IMG/VR virus record: IMGVR_UViG_3300035698_016888
Span: 1-20,652 of that record
DNA length: 20,652 bases
Source: a virus
Direction: 5' to 3' (one strand)
This document shows, piece after piece, positions 19,956-20,652 of the stretch. A model generated the notes under the pieces. The model did not search any database, was not told the DNA's origin, and saw only the letters and a list, made by a program, of their open reading frames with translations. Numbering within the stretch: the stretch's first letter is position 1; every line of letters starts with the position of its first letter. The position numbers and the translations under genes were made by a program.

Positions 19956-20652
19956 ATGTCAGGTTATAATGAGTTAAGAGAAGGGTATTCATTTACGTTA
20001 AGTTCTAATTCGTCAAATGGAACAAGGGTATTTATAGAACAGACTGGAGGGTCAGATAGTTTACCAGCGATAGGTGACTCATTTAGTATTGCATATCCTA
20101 ATTGCGTTCTTACTGACAGGACTGAAACTGAATATCATTTTGAAGGGAGTAATTGTAAATATAAATATGCGTGTAACTATACTACTAACCCTTCTGAATT
20201 TACTGTGTTTGGAGTGTCAAAAAGTGACCCTGATAATTTTATAGCTTCTGGAGGAACTGAGATAATAGCTGTAGATGGACCAAATGCTTGGAACTGGCAC
20301 GAAACAATTGGTGAACCTGCTAATTCTAAGGTCAACCAAAAGATATATACTAATACTGTTAGGGGTTCTTTAAGTAAAACAAGAACATTTACACGTACTC
20401 AATACCTTACATTTAAGGGAACACATATCATTCCTAAGTTGGGTAAGATTAATAATGCAACTCTTTTATCTGCTGATTGGAACTATAACTATCTTGTTGG
20501 CACAGTTTTGTTTGTAAGCACAGATGAGAGACTTGTTTTTAATGATGATGGTGATAAGGTTTGGGAAGTGACAATGAATTTTGCGTATAGAACACTTACC
20601 GTTTCGGGCGTAGATGTCTCCCATTCGTGGTTATATTTAGCTAATAAAGATA
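19956..20652 (+). CDS. Tail protein following the tape measure (3' partial)
   Basis: An ATG at 19956, 5 nt after AAGGAG, opens a frame that is still open at the window edge (232 codons seen). Its start is MSGYNELREGYSFTLSSNSS. The sequence is rich in beta-strand type residues with many Thr, Asn and aromatic positions and no coiled coil or membrane segment. Position after the tape measure is that of distal-tail or baseplate components, but no specific family motif is visible and the C-terminus is missing. Confidence 0.75.
   Translation, partial: MSGYNELREGYSFTLSSNSSNGTRVFIEQTGGSDSLPAIGDSFSIAYPNCVLTDRTETEYHFEGSNCKYKYACNYTTNPSEFTVFGVSKSDPDNFIASGGTEIIAVDGPNAWNWHETIGEPANSKVNQKIYTNTVRGSLSKTRTFTRTQYLTFKGTHIIPKLGKINNATLLSADWNYNYLVGTVLFVSTDERLVFNDDGDKVWEVTMNFAYRTLTVSGVDVSHSWLYLANKD

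Overview
The window is 20.6 kb of an AT-rich tailed-phage genome (Caudoviricetes, siphovirus-type head and tail module). It could be a free phage, a prophage or a metagenomic contig. Every supported gene lies on the + strand. The host is a bacterium: two sigma70-like promoters (TTGACA, 16-17 bp spacer, extended TGC(T/A)ATACT box) and strong GGAG/AGGAGG ribosome binding sites are visible. I cannot name the host taxon. There are no tRNA genes, integrase, insertion sequences or CRISPR arrays, and lysis genes are not recognisable here.

Layout. (1) 1-345: the end of a Pro-rich protein gene and a stack of terminators and hairpins that closes the previous operon. (2) 346-876: a non-coding control region with three GGTACCAACA iterons and a strong promoter. 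(3) 877-5428: the early/replication operon. It holds a winged-helix replication initiator whose linker DNA looks like a lambda-type origin, a helicase-loader-like protein without a Walker A motif, an unknown protein, a ParB-domain/MT-A70 adenine methyltransferase fusion, a PD-(D/E)XK nuclease-like protein and two small unknowns. (4) 5433-6050: a second promoter and a basic protein with a signal-peptide-like N-terminus. (5) 6051-6876: 826 bp of non-coding DNA with several inverted repeats, a terminator, paired GGGGCA motifs and an abrupt reversal of GC skew; it is the best candidate for the packaging (cos/pac) region. (6) 6877-20652: the late module in canonical order: TerS, TerL, portal, a small tandem-repeat protein, prohead protease, major capsid protein 1, major capsid protein 2, head-tail adaptor, stopper, gp10-like neck protein, a Cys-rich small protein, tail terminator, tail tube, tail assembly chaperones made by -1 frameshifting, a short tape measure and the start of a further tail protein.

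How the parts work together. The initiator and putative loader would open and load helicase at the origin, while the methyltransferase and nuclease-like protein modify or process DNA. TerS/TerL package DNA through the portal into a procapsid matured by the protease. The adaptor, stopper and terminator proteins join head to tail, and the G/GT chaperones load the tape measure for tube polymerisation.

The most unusual points are: two tandem HK97-fold capsid paralogues, the second carrying a 45-residue Ser-rich repeat tail and lying behind a terminator that could lower its dose; six AACCA motifs phased at 11-12 bp inside the initiator gene and followed by a nearly pure A/G/T tract; a recurring architecture in which the U-tract of a terminator becomes the 5' arm of a following hairpin; a 23-residue repeat protein placed between portal and protease; and an A9 slippery site followed by a nested RNA structure in the tail chaperone gene.
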